Shown one piece after another: positions 36,335 through 44,284 of a DNA stretch of 64,000 bases. Source of the stretch: Acidobacteriaceae bacterium (GTDB lineage Bacteria > Acidobacteriota > Terriglobia > Terriglobales > Acidobacteriaceae). The notes beneath the pieces are model-generated. The model was not told the DNA's origin and did not search any database. It saw only the letters and a list, made by a program, of their open reading frames with translations. Numbering within the stretch: the first letter of the stretch is position 1; every line of letters begins with the position of its first letter. The position numbers were made by a program, and so were the translations under genes. The stretch spans positions 1 to 64,000 of the forward strand of contig JASHNS010000004.1 in NCBI GenBank assembly GCA_030041515.1, written 5' to 3'.

Positions 36335-37654
36335 ATGTCTTCGAAACTTTGCCTGTCCGCGCGCCGCGCTTGCGGCATCCTCCCCGTCATCCTCTTCGTT
36401 TTGATCCCGATCACTCCCGCCCGCGCCCAGCAAACGGCACAAGCCGCCGCGGCGCCCGCGCACTGGGTCGGCGCCTGGGCCGCCTCTCCTTATGACGGCG
36501 ATCCGTGGCACACCACGCCCACGCTCGTCGACTCCACCCTGCGCGAGATCGTCCACACCTCGCTGGCCGGAAAAGCTCTCCGCGTCCGCCTCACCAACGA
36601 ATTCGGCACCGAACCCCTCCGCATTGACGCGGCGACTGTCGCTCTGAGCACAGGGTTCTCGTCTGCGCCGGCCACCGCCGGTTCCGGCGCGCCCGCACCC
36701 GCCGACGCCGCCGCGGAATCCGCCATCGACGCCGCCTCCCTGCATACACTCACCTTCGGCGGCCAGCCGTCGATCGTCATTCCACCTGGAGCCAACGCGG
36801 TCAGCGATCCTGTCGATCTGCGCACCCCGGCCTTCGCCAACCTTGCCATCAGCCTCTACGTGCCGCTGCAGCAAATCAGCACGGCAACCTTCCACGGCAG
36901 CGCGCAGCAGGACAACTTCATTGAGACCGGCAATGAGGTGGACGCTCCGCGCCTCGACACGGCAGTCATCAACTCCTCCTGGTATTTCCTCAGCGGCGTC
37001 GATGTCGAACCCACCGCGCCGCACGCGGCCGCTGTGGTGGCCTTCGGCGATTCCATTACCGACGGAGCGTGGGTCACGGAAAACTCCAATCACCGCTGGC
37101 CCGACGATCTCGCTGTCCGCCTCCACAACAATCCCGGAACCGGCGATCTTTCCGTCCTCGATGAAGGCATCGGCGGCAACTGCGTCCTCATCCACTGCGT
37201 GGGCCCGAATGCGCTCGCCCGCTTCGACCGCGATGTTCTCTCCCTGCCCGGCGTCCGGTACGTTATCGTGCTGGAGAGCATCAACGACATCGGCTCGCTG
37301 CACAACCCCAACCAGCCCAACTACAACCTGACCGCGCAGGACCTGGAGCAGGGACTCAGCCAGCTGGTGGCTCGCGCTCACGAGCACGGCATCAAGGTCT
37401 TTGGCGCCACCCTCACGCCCTACAAAGGCGCCGGCTACTACACCGATCGCGGCGAGCAGATCCGCGAGACCGTCAATTCCTGGATCCGCACCAGCGGCGC
37501 CTTCGACGGCGTGGTGGACTTCGACAAGGCGACGCGTAATCCCGCCAACCCGCTCGTTTACGCACCCGCCTACGACAGCGGCGATCACCTGCATCCCGGC
37601 GACGCCGGTTACGCCGCCATGGCTAACGCCATTCCGCTCAGCCTGTTCCACTAA
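36335..37654 (+). CDS. Exported SGNH/GDSL hydrolase
   Basis: The 439-residue protein has a signal peptide (GILPVILFVLIPITPARA) and an N-terminal beta domain (residues 40-225) with a HWVGAWAASP start. The SGNH esterase domain shows block I VVAFGDSITDGAW (nucleophile Ser240), block III-like LESINDIGSL with Asn, and block V DHLHPGDAGYAAMA (Asp, His). This two-domain layout is common among exported carbohydrate or xylan acetylesterases and rhamnogalacturonan acetylesterase relatives; the substrate is unknown. It is a single gene after the sod terminator. Confidence 0.88.
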   Translation: MSSKLCLSARRACGILPVILFVLIPITPARAQQTAQAAAAPAHWVGAWAASPYDGDPWHTTPTLVDSTLREIVHTSLAGKALRVRLTNEFGTEPLRIDAATVALSTGFSSAPATAGSGAPAPADAAAESAIDAASLHTLTFGGQPSIVIPPGANAVSDPVDLRTPAFANLAISLYVPLQQISTATFHGSAQQDNFIETGNEVDAPRLDTAVINSSWYFLSGVDVEPTAPHAAAVVAFGDSITDGAWVTENSNHRWPDDLAVRLHNNPGTGDLSVLDEGIGGNCVLIHCVGPNALARFDRDVLSLPGVRYVIVLESINDIGSLHNPNQPNYNLTAQDLEQGLSQLVARAHEHGIKVFGATLTPYKGAGYYTDRGEQIRETVNSWIRTSGAFDGVVDFDKATRNPANPLVYAPAYDSGDHLHPGDAGYAAMANAIPLSLFH

Positions 37655-37723
37655 TCCGGACAGGAAGCTGAGCGTTCGCTGATGCCTGGCCCTTGTCCCA
37701 CCGCCGATGAGGACGGAGCGGGC

Positions 37724-37760
37724 GCTGATTCCTGACTACGGATCACTGCCTCCTGACGTT
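37724..37760. repeat. TGATCACTG-type repeat, locus 2
   Basis: CTGATTCCTGACTACGGATC followed by ACTGCCTCCTGACG, a degenerate copy of the repeat seen at gene ends, lies between the SGNH hydrolase stop and the FecR-type gene. Confidence 0.6.
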
Positions 37761-37833
37761 CGACATGCGACAATAATCTCGAAACTTCCTCCTGCCCTCG
37801 CACGTTTATAGAACTGAGTGGGGAGGTGTTCTC

Positions 37834-39414
37834 ATGGAGCACCGTATTCTGTACCGGCTTATTCCCTCGCGCTCTCATCACCTTCTGCGCCGCATCGTCC
37901 TTCTTGCCGCCCTCTTCGCCCTGGTTCTGGAAGTTGCTGCGCTGGCGCAGGATACGCTCCCTCCGCCACCTCCGGCCGATGCCACGGCTCCTCTGAGCCA
38001 GAATCCCGCAACCGGCCAGAACAATGTCCGCGCCGTCCGTATCAGCGACGTTGCCGGTCAGGTGCAGGTATGGCAAAACGGCCAGCTTGCCTTTCAGCAG
38101 GCTGAGCCCAACATGCCCGCGGTCGAAGGCATGCGCTTCGTCACCGGCGAGGACGGCCGCCTGGAAATTGAATTTGAAGACGGCAGCGTGGCCCGTCTCG
38201 CCCCCAACAGCTCCTTCCGCCTCACCCAGCTCCACCGCGACAGCGCCGGGAACACCATCACCCGCATTGACGCGCTTACCGGCCTCAGCTACTACGAGCT
38301 GAACGGCCACGACGGCCAGCTGGCTGTCGGCCTCAACCAGGAATCGGCCACCCCGGATGGCGCGGCGATTTTCCGCGTCGATCTCGACAACGATCCCAAC
38401 GAGCTCTCCGTGATGCAGGGCGAAGTGCACGTCGGCGACGGCGACGGTGTCTCCGTCGATGTTCACCCCGACCAGACCTTCCAGACCGATCCCAATCAGG
38501 CCGGGGAATTCACGGTCGCGAACAGCATCACCGCGAATTCATGGGACCAGTGGAACTCCGACCGCGATGAAGCGCTCTCCCAGATGGATTCGAGCCAAAC
38601 CACCGCGCGCGCCTCCACCAGCAATCCCGACGACTCCTCCTGGAACGATCTCGATTACTACGGCAGCTGGTACAACGTACCGGGCTACGGTGACGTGTGG
38701 TCGCCCAACGGCGTCAGCGCCGACTGGGACCCCTTCGGAGAGGGCTACTGGGGCTACTACCCCGCTTTCGGCTACACCTGGATTTCCTCTTATCCGTGGG
38801 GCTGGTGGCCCTATCACTGTGGCGCCTGGGACTACCTCGACAACTGGGGCTGGGTCTGGGCTCCCGGCGGCTGCGGCTGGGGCTGGGATGGCGGCTACGG
38901 CGCCGGCTACGGTATCGGCTGGTTTCCCTACCCTCTCATCTGGCATCATCCGCCGGCCTACAGGCCGCCCATGCGGCCCGGCAGGCCCGCTCCTGGCAAG
39001 CCGGTGACCCGCCTGATCGCGGTGCATCGCGGCCCGCAGAATGCCGCGCCGTTCCGCTTCGATCATGTCAGCACGGTGCAGCCGCGCCCGCTCCTCTTCA
39101 ACGGCGCATCGATTGCGCCGCTGCAGGCCGGCATTCACCCCGCGCAGCGAGGCCCGCTCAGCGAGGCCTACACCTCGACTCTCATGCGCACGCATCCTGA
39201 ACTCGTTCCAGCCATGGTTCGCTCCGGAAGCGCGCCGCTGGTGGGCGTTCCGCCGGTGCGCATGCCGGAGAATCGAGGCAACTCGGGGTCGAGTGACCAT
39301 GCGCCCAGGCCCGCGGCAGCGCCAGCGCCGCGCGTCTCCTCCGGCGGCGGTTCGCATCCATCGGGCGGCGTCTCGCACGCGTCTTCCGGGGGAGGCGGCA
39401 AGCCGCATCGCTGA
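37834..39414 (+). CDS. Secreted FecR-domain protein with W/Y/G-rich DUF6600-like region
   Basis: The 526-residue protein has a signal peptide (about residues 20-38, VLLAALFALVLEVAALAQ), a FecR-like domain (about 65-170, RISDVAGQVQVWQNGQLAF, GRLEIEFEDGSVARLAPNS), and an acidic/Q linker. A striking aromatic-glycine region at about 268-375 is rich in paired W, Y and G (GEGYWGYYPAFGYTWISSYP is one segment). The tail is proline/glycine/serine-rich. GGGGAGG precedes the ATG. No transmembrane anchor or partner sigma factor is present, so it is not a classical FecR sensor; a surface or matrix protein is more likely. Its function is unknown. Confidence 0.8.
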   Translation: MEHRILYRLIPSRSHHLLRRIVLLAALFALVLEVAALAQDTLPPPPPADATAPLSQNPATGQNNVRAVRISDVAGQVQVWQNGQLAFQQAEPNMPAVEGMRFVTGEDGRLEIEFEDGSVARLAPNSSFRLTQLHRDSAGNTITRIDALTGLSYYELNGHDGQLAVGLNQESATPDGAAIFRVDLDNDPNELSVMQGEVHVGDGDGVSVDVHPDQTFQTDPNQAGEFTVANSITANSWDQWNSDRDEALSQMDSSQTTARASTSNPDDSSWNDLDYYGSWYNVPGYGDVWSPNGVSADWDPFGEGYWGYYPAFGYTWISSYPWGWWPYHCGAWDYLDNWGWVWAPGGCGWGWDGGYGAGYGIGWFPYPLIWHHPPAYRPPMRPGRPAPGKPVTRLIAVHRGPQNAAPFRFDHVSTVQPRPLLFNGASIAPLQAGIHPAQRGPLSEAYTSTLMRTHPELVPAMVRSGSAPLVGVPPVRMPENRGNSGSSDHAPRPAAAPAPRVSSGGGSHPSGGVSHASSGGGGKPHR

Positions 39415-39461
39415 GCAGTTGAATGGGAGCCCCACCCGGCCGCCCTGTTACGACAGGTGGG

Positions 39462-39485
39462 CACTGGCAACTGATCACTGCTCTA
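39462..39485. repeat. TGATCACTG-type repeat, locus 3, at the pstA stop
   Basis: CACTGGCAACTGATCACTG runs into CTCTA; the CTA is the pstA stop on the minus strand. A REP-like GCCCCACC/GGTGGGC pair (39429-39465) lies just to the left. Confidence 0.8.
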
Positions 39486-40382
39486 ATGCCCCTGGCTCCA
39501 GCCAGCCCGCCGGTACAGCACCGCCCGTGACGTCACGCTGATGATCAGCACAAAGAACGTCACGAAGAACGCGGCCGCATACGCCAGAGCGTGCGCGCTC
39601 TCAAACGGCTCGGTGATGAACGACCAGATTACATAGGTCAGATAGCCGATAGGCGCGTGCGTCATCTGCCCGTTCCACATGTAGCTGGACCACCCCGCTG
39701 TGTAGATCAGCGGCGCGGTCTCGCCCACGGAAATGGCGAGGGCCAGCAGCACGCCGGTCAGAATCGAGGGCAACGCCATCGGCACGCAGATGCGCATGAT
39801 CACGGTGCCCGGCGTCGCTCCCAGCGCGTGCCCCGCTTCCCGCAGCGTATTGGGAACCGCGCGGATCGCAACCTCGCTGGTGCGCACGATATAGGGCACC
39901 GAGATGATGGCCAGCGCAATGGCGCCCGCCGTCACCGAGAACTCCCATCCCAGATCCACTACCATGGTGACGTAGGCAAAGTAGCCCACCACAATCGAGG
40001 GCACGCCGACCAGCACGTCCGTCAGAAACCGGATCACCGGCGCCAGAAATCCGCGAGGAAACTCGGCGAGATAAATTCCCGCGGCCAGGCCCGGGGGAAC
40101 CGACAGCAAAATCCCTCCCAGCGCCAGCACGGTTGTGCCTTCGATGGCATTCAACAGGCCGCCGCCCGTCCCCATGGTGATGGTCGTCAGCACTTTCCAG
40201 TTCAGCGCGCTGGCGCCCCGGGCAAACACCATCTCCAGGATCCACACCATTGCGCCGCCCAGCAGCACGAAGGTCAGCCCGCTGAAACCCCAGCCCATCC
40301 AGTTGAAGACGCGCCGCCGCCACGCGGCCAGCGGCCGCGGCCGCCGAATCGCATTCCGGACTTCCTCGGCCGTTACACCCAT
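39483..40382 (-). CDS. pstA: Phosphate ABC transporter permease PstA
   Basis: The 299-residue inner-membrane permease has six predicted helices and the EAA-type loop EAGHALGATPGTVIMRICVP. ILLSVPPGLAAGIYLAEF, VPSIVVGYFAYVTMV and VGETAPLIYTAG are PstA hallmarks. I start at ATG 40382, which overlaps the pstC stop by ten bases. Together with PstC it forms the channel; the ATPase PstB and regulator PhoU are not in the window. The stop codon lies in a dispersed repeat. Confidence 0.94.
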   Translation of the reverse strand: MGVTAEEVRNAIRRPRPLAAWRRRVFNWMGWGFSGLTFVLLGGAMVWILEMVFARGASALNWKVLTTITMGTGGGLLNAIEGTTVLALGGILLSVPPGLAAGIYLAEFPRGFLAPVIRFLTDVLVGVPSIVVGYFAYVTMVVDLGWEFSVTAGAIALAIISVPYIVRTSEVAIRAVPNTLREAGHALGATPGTVIMRICVPMALPSILTGVLLALAISVGETAPLIYTAGWSSYMWNGQMTHAPIGYLTYVIWSFITEPFESAHALAYAAAFFVTFFVLIISVTSRAVLYRRAGWSQGH

Positions 40383-41485
40383 GTGGTCGCTCCGTTGCGA
40401 TTCCCGTAGTACAGCATCAGCCGCGCTACTCCATTCACGATCACTGAAATCACGCACAGCACCAGCGCCACTTCCGCCAGCGCGCGCACCGCCATCCCCG
40501 TCGGATCCTCCATCGCGGAGTCAAGCTGCGACACGATGAACGCCGCCATGGTCGAGATCGGAGTATAGATGTTCGACGGCAGATAGTTGAGCGCATTCCC
40601 GCTGACCATCAGCACCGCCATCGTTTCGCCGAGCGCGCGGCCGGTTGCCAGAATGGTCGACGCCACGATCACCTTGCGGACGCTGGGCAGCAGGACCTTC
40701 CACAGCGTCTCAAACCGCGTGGCGCCCAGCGCCAGGGCGGCCTCGCGCAATCCGATCGGCTGGCTCACGATCGCATCGCGCACCGTGGCCGCAATCAGCG
40801 GCACAATCATCAGCGTCAGCACCAGCCCGGCCGTCAACAGCCCGTATCCGCTGCCGGTGGGGCCGCCCAGAAACGGAATCCACGCGAGGTTTGCCGCCAT
40901 CCACGGAAAAAGATGATGACCCAGGAAGGGGATCACCACCACATAGCCCCACAGCCCAAAGACGACGCTGGGCACAGCGGCCAGCATCTCCACGAAAAAC
41001 GAAATCCACGTGCGCGCCTTGCCCGGCACGCCTTCAGCCAGGAACATCGCCGACCCCACGCCCAGCGGCACCGCGATGGCCACGGCGATGGCCGTGCTCA
41101 GCACTGTGCCCGCAATCAGGAACAGGATGCCGTAGTGTGCGCCGGGCAGGATCTGCTGCCCGTTCTTCATGATGGGATCGGCATAGGTGTTGCCCAGATC
41201 CCAGCTGTTACGCACCAGAAAATGCCAGCCGTTCAGCTTCACCGCCGGCCACGCATAATCCGCCAAGAACCACACGATGGCGCCCAGCGCCACGCACGGC
41301 AGAATCGCCAGCGGCGAAATCATCTGCCGAAAGCTGATCCATCCCCGCGGCCGCTTCCACTTCCACGCCGCATGTCCCAGCCGGTGCGCGAGAGGCTGTC
41401 GCCTCCCGCGCCCTGCGGGTATTTCCCCCTCGCCGGCCCGAGCTTCGCCGGCGAGGCCGTTCTCGTCCAGACCTTTGCTGCTCAC
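40373..41485 (-). CDS. pstC: Phosphate ABC transporter permease PstC
   Basis: The 370-residue permease has a cytoplasmic basic N-terminal extension (about 55 residues) before the first helix, then PstC features: ISFFVEMLAAVPSVVFGLWG, LREAALALGATRFETLWKVL, IVASTILATGRALGETMAVL and MVSGNALNYLP. The start is GTG at 41485 with a GTGA overlap on the pstS stop, so synthesis is coupled to PstS. The unusually long soluble N-terminus could be shorter if a later start is used. Confidence 0.93.
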   Translation of the reverse strand: MSSKGLDENGLAGEARAGEGEIPAGRGRRQPLAHRLGHAAWKWKRPRGWISFRQMISPLAILPCVALGAIVWFLADYAWPAVKLNGWHFLVRNSWDLGNTYADPIMKNGQQILPGAHYGILFLIAGTVLSTAIAVAIAVPLGVGSAMFLAEGVPGKARTWISFFVEMLAAVPSVVFGLWGYVVVIPFLGHHLFPWMAANLAWIPFLGGPTGSGYGLLTAGLVLTLMIVPLIAATVRDAIVSQPIGLREAALALGATRFETLWKVLLPSVRKVIVASTILATGRALGETMAVLMVSGNALNYLPSNIYTPISTMAAFIVSQLDSAMEDPTGMAVRALAEVALVLCVISVIVNGVARLMLYYGNRNGATTWV

Positions 41486-42585
41486 TGGATCTCCGCAATT
41501 TGCGCCTGGCTGAGTTGAACCACGGATGGCGGCAGAGCCACAAAATGCACCGCCATCATGTAGTGCGGCGCGTTCCCGCCCGTTTTACTGATGCCCCAGC
41601 TCAGGAAGCTGCGCAGCGCCGCGGCTACGTCGCCGGAAGGCTGCTGTTTGCTCACCAGCGCGTACTCGTAATTGATGATCGGATACGACTGCGCGCCCGG
41701 CGCGAAGATCAGGCTGATCCGCTCGTCCTTCGGCGTCTTCGCCACCATCACGTTCGCTGCGGCCATAGCCGTGCTTGCCGTCGGCAGCACGAAGTTGCCG
41801 GATTTGTTCAGGAGGCTCGCAATGCCGAGGCCGTCTTTCTCGATGGCGTCTTCGTAGCTCGTTCCGATGTACGCGATGCCGTAAGGATTATCCTTCAGCG
41901 CCGTTTCCATGCCCGGATTGCCGACCGCGCCCAGGCCGCCCGAAACTGCCGGCCAGCTCACCGTTGTTCCGTAGCTGATCGAGTTCGCCCAATCCTGGGT
42001 GCTGAACGCCAGATACTGCGTGAAGATGAACGTGTCGCCGCTGCCGTCGCTGCGATGGATGGGGATGATGCTGTGGTTGGGCAGCTTCACGCCCGGGTTC
42101 AGCTTCGCAATCTGCCCGTCACTCCAGTTCGTGATCTTTCCGTCGTAAATTCCCGCCAGCACCGGCCCGCTCAGCTTCAGGTGCGACCGGTTGAGCCCCG
42201 GCAGGTTGTAGTTCACCATCTGCATGGAGATAGCCAGGGGAATGTTCAGCATATTGGAATGCATCCGCATCATTGCGTCGCTCAGGTACGCGTCCGACGC
42301 GCCGATCTGCGCAATGCCGGCGACCGATTGCGAAATGCCGGTGCCGCTGCCCGTCGACTGCGTCGTAATTCTCAAGTTTCCATGGACATGCGTGTAGGTC
42401 GGCACCCACAAATTGAACAGCGGATACAGCAGGCTCGATCCCGTTTCCAGCAGATTGACGCTGTTGGCGGCCAGCGTGACGCGGCCACCGAACATAGCGC
42501 TGACAGCGAGAACCAAAGTCAATGCACAGCCCCGCAGGACCCAGCGGCTCCGCGGAACTCTATTGTCTTTCCGGCGATTGGGCAC
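41482..42585 (-). CDS. pstS: Phosphate ABC transporter substrate-binding protein PstS
   Basis: The 367-residue periplasmic protein has a signal peptide (RGCALTLVLAVSAMFGGRVTLA) and PstS-type phosphate contacts: ETGSSLLYPLFNLW, TTQSTGSGTGISQSVAG, IPIHRSDGSGDTFIFTQYL and YGIAYIGTSYEDA. I start at GTG 42585 because AAGGAGGGG lies just upstream and the signal peptide follows; the longer frame has no such site. It leads pstSCA. A Pho-box-like repeat lies about 65-80 bp upstream. Confidence 0.93.
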   Translation of the reverse strand: MPNRRKDNRVPRSRWVLRGCALTLVLAVSAMFGGRVTLAANSVNLLETGSSLLYPLFNLWVPTYTHVHGNLRITTQSTGSGTGISQSVAGIAQIGASDAYLSDAMMRMHSNMLNIPLAISMQMVNYNLPGLNRSHLKLSGPVLAGIYDGKITNWSDGQIAKLNPGVKLPNHSIIPIHRSDGSGDTFIFTQYLAFSTQDWANSISYGTTVSWPAVSGGLGAVGNPGMETALKDNPYGIAYIGTSYEDAIEKDGLGIASLLNKSGNFVLPTASTAMAAANVMVAKTPKDERISLIFAPGAQSYPIINYEYALVSKQQPSGDVAAALRSFLSWGISKTGGNAPHYMMAVHFVALPPSVVQLSQAQIAEIQ

Positions 42586-42648
42586 AGTACCCCTCCTTGA
42601 ATTCGTCTGCCCGTTCTCCGGGCACGACTCTATGGATACGGCTTTGAG

Positions 42649-42664
42649 ATGAAAGCCGGATGAA
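42649..42664 (-). promoter_or_regulatory. Possible PhoB box upstream of pstS
   Basis: On the minus strand GTTCATCCGGCTTTCAT contains two TTCAT cores with an exact 11-bp period (ATGAA at 42649-42653 and 42660-42664 on the plus strand), the spacing of direct repeats in PhoB boxes. The match to CTGTCAT is partial. Confidence 0.4.
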
Positions 42665-42800
42665 CACTGCGAAGGGAGAATACCGCGTCCGTGAGGCAGG
42701 TTGGCCTCACTCCGATGCCGGAGGCCGGAAATTAACGGAGCTTTCACAATTGGGTTGCCGCGAGATTGGGGAAGACGGCGTGGGTGAGGATGGAGGTCCG

Positions 42801-42858
42801 GCACCGGATCACCGATTACGGACGACCGGCTACAAACGACTGATCACTGATTCCTGAC
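42801..42858. repeat. TGATCACTG-type repeat, locus 4
   Basis: GGATCACCGATTACGGACGA and the downstream CTGATCACTGATTCCTGACT lie between the pstS upstream region and the lipoprotein gene. The right end encodes the last residues and TGA stop of that minus-strand gene. Confidence 0.8.
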
Positions 42859-43569
42859 TCCCGCAGCCTCGCACCGGCTCAGCAGCGCGAGCGCCCGCTT
42901 CCTCACCCGGTTCATCACGTCCTGGTCGGAGGCAATGTACTGGAGCTCGGGCGCAATATTCGGCAGATCATTGGCCCGCTGTTCCTGGACGGCGTTCTCG
43001 AGCGACTCCAGTTCCGCATCCAGTCCCAGCGGATCGTGGTGCACCTCCACATCCAGCCGCCGTCCCACTTCCAGGGTGAATGCGACGGCGTTCAGCCGTT
43101 CCGATAACTGCTGCAGTTCGGAATTATTCGCCCACACAAAGGCACACGAGCCGCGCCCGTCCGGCCCCACGTAGGTCATGGTCTTGTTGCCGGTAAAAGC
43201 CAGGCGCCCCTTGCGGTTGCAGTCCTGATTGAAATACTGATGCGCCCGCGCGTAGCGAAACAGATCGGCCAGAAGCGCCGGATCGACGCGAATTTCCCGG
43301 TCCATCGGCGCCGGATACACGTCGTCTGTGTCGTCGGGGGGTGGCGTGCCGGCCTTCGAGACAAATCGCCCCACGCCATTCTCTTCCAGAGTGATGGTGT
43401 AATGCGGAGGCTGCAGTTCAGGCTGATCGAAGGTGTACACGATGCGGCCGGAGCCCACCGCCAGGTCCGTCAGCTGCGCCTGCGCGGGAGCGTTCCCGCG
43501 CGATTGCGCAGCCAGTGTGCACGCGGAGAGGAGCACAGCCAGGAGCGTGGAAACGGAGCGCATGCGCAT
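42844..43569 (-). CDS. Predicted lipoprotein of unknown function
   Basis: The 241-residue product starts MRMRSVSTLLAVLLSACTLA, in which LSAC fits a lipobox (Cys17), so it should be a lipid-anchored periplasmic protein. The body is mixed alpha/beta (ITLEENGVGRFVSK, PAPMDREIRVDPALLADLFR, YFNQDCNRKGRLAFTGNK) with an acidic C-terminal helix. I do not recognise a family. It starts two bases after the ruvC stop, so it is probably co-transcribed with ruvC. The last residues (GVRNQ) are encoded in a dispersed repeat. Confidence 0.7.
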   Translation of the reverse strand: MRMRSVSTLLAVLLSACTLAAQSRGNAPAQAQLTDLAVGSGRIVYTFDQPELQPPHYTITLEENGVGRFVSKAGTPPPDDTDDVYPAPMDREIRVDPALLADLFRYARAHQYFNQDCNRKGRLAFTGNKTMTYVGPDGRGSCAFVWANNSELQQLSERLNAVAFTLEVGRRLDVEVHHDPLGLDAELESLENAVQEQRANDLPNIAPELQYIASDQDVMNRVRKRALALLSRCEAAGVRNQ

Positions 43570-43571
43570 GG

Positions 43572-44096
43572 CTAGCTGAACTGTGCCTCCTGCAACGAAA
43601 GTGTTTGAGCGTGATGGATGTGGCAGATCGCGATGGCCAGCGCGTCGGCGGCGTCGGCCGGCTGCGGCGGTTCGGCAAGCGCGAGCAGCCGCGCCACCAT
43701 GAACTGCACCTGCTCCTTCGCGGCCAGCCCGTAGCCGGTCACCGTGGATTTGATCGTCAGCGGCGCATATTCAGCAATGGGAATGCCCGCCGACGCCGCG
43801 GCCAGCAGCGCCACGCCGCGCACATGGCCCAGCTTCAGCGCCGACTTGGCGTTGACCGAATAGAAAACTTCCTCGATGGAGACGATATCGGGCTGGAAAT
43901 GTGCCAGCAGCGCCGTCAATTCGCCATGCACGAAGGCCAGACGCTGCGGCAAAGCAGCTTTTTTGGGCGGGCAAATGCCCCCAAAACCGAGCGAAACCAG
44001 GCGAGGGGCATGACTGGAATCGGCGGTGCGATCGTCCCACTCGACGATGCCATAGCCGGTGGTTTCGGTCCCGCAATCAATACCGCAAACACGCAT
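43572..44096 (-). CDS. ruvC: Crossover junction endodeoxyribonuclease RuvC
   Basis: The 174-residue Holliday-junction resolvase has the four acidic residues in place: Asp7 (VCGIDCGTETTGYG), Glu75 (IVSIEEVFYS), and Asp148/Asp151 in PADAADALAIAICH. The usual GIDPGT reads GIDCGT. KSALKLGHVRGVALLA and YAPLTIKSTVTGYGLAAKEQ are typical. It cuts junctions made by RuvAB; ruvA and ruvB are not in the window. It is followed closely by the lipoprotein gene. Confidence 0.95.
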   Translation of the reverse strand: MRVCGIDCGTETTGYGIVEWDDRTADSSHAPRLVSLGFGGICPPKKAALPQRLAFVHGELTALLAHFQPDIVSIEEVFYSVNAKSALKLGHVRGVALLAAASAGIPIAEYAPLTIKSTVTGYGLAAKEQVQFMVARLLALAEPPQPADAADALAIAICHIHHAQTLSLQEAQFS

Positions 44097-44284
44097 GAAA
44101 GAGACCTCAGCGCAGGCGAGCCGAACCCTGGAAAATTCATCAGCAGTTTACCCCAATGCCACCCCAAACGGGAGGGAAAATTGCCCATCCACGCGGCCGG
44201 GACTCCCGCTCCCTGCTGACTCTCTCGGGCCTCCGCCCTCCATTCCCCATTCCCTTTGCGCGCAGCCCATGATAGCTTGCCGCC

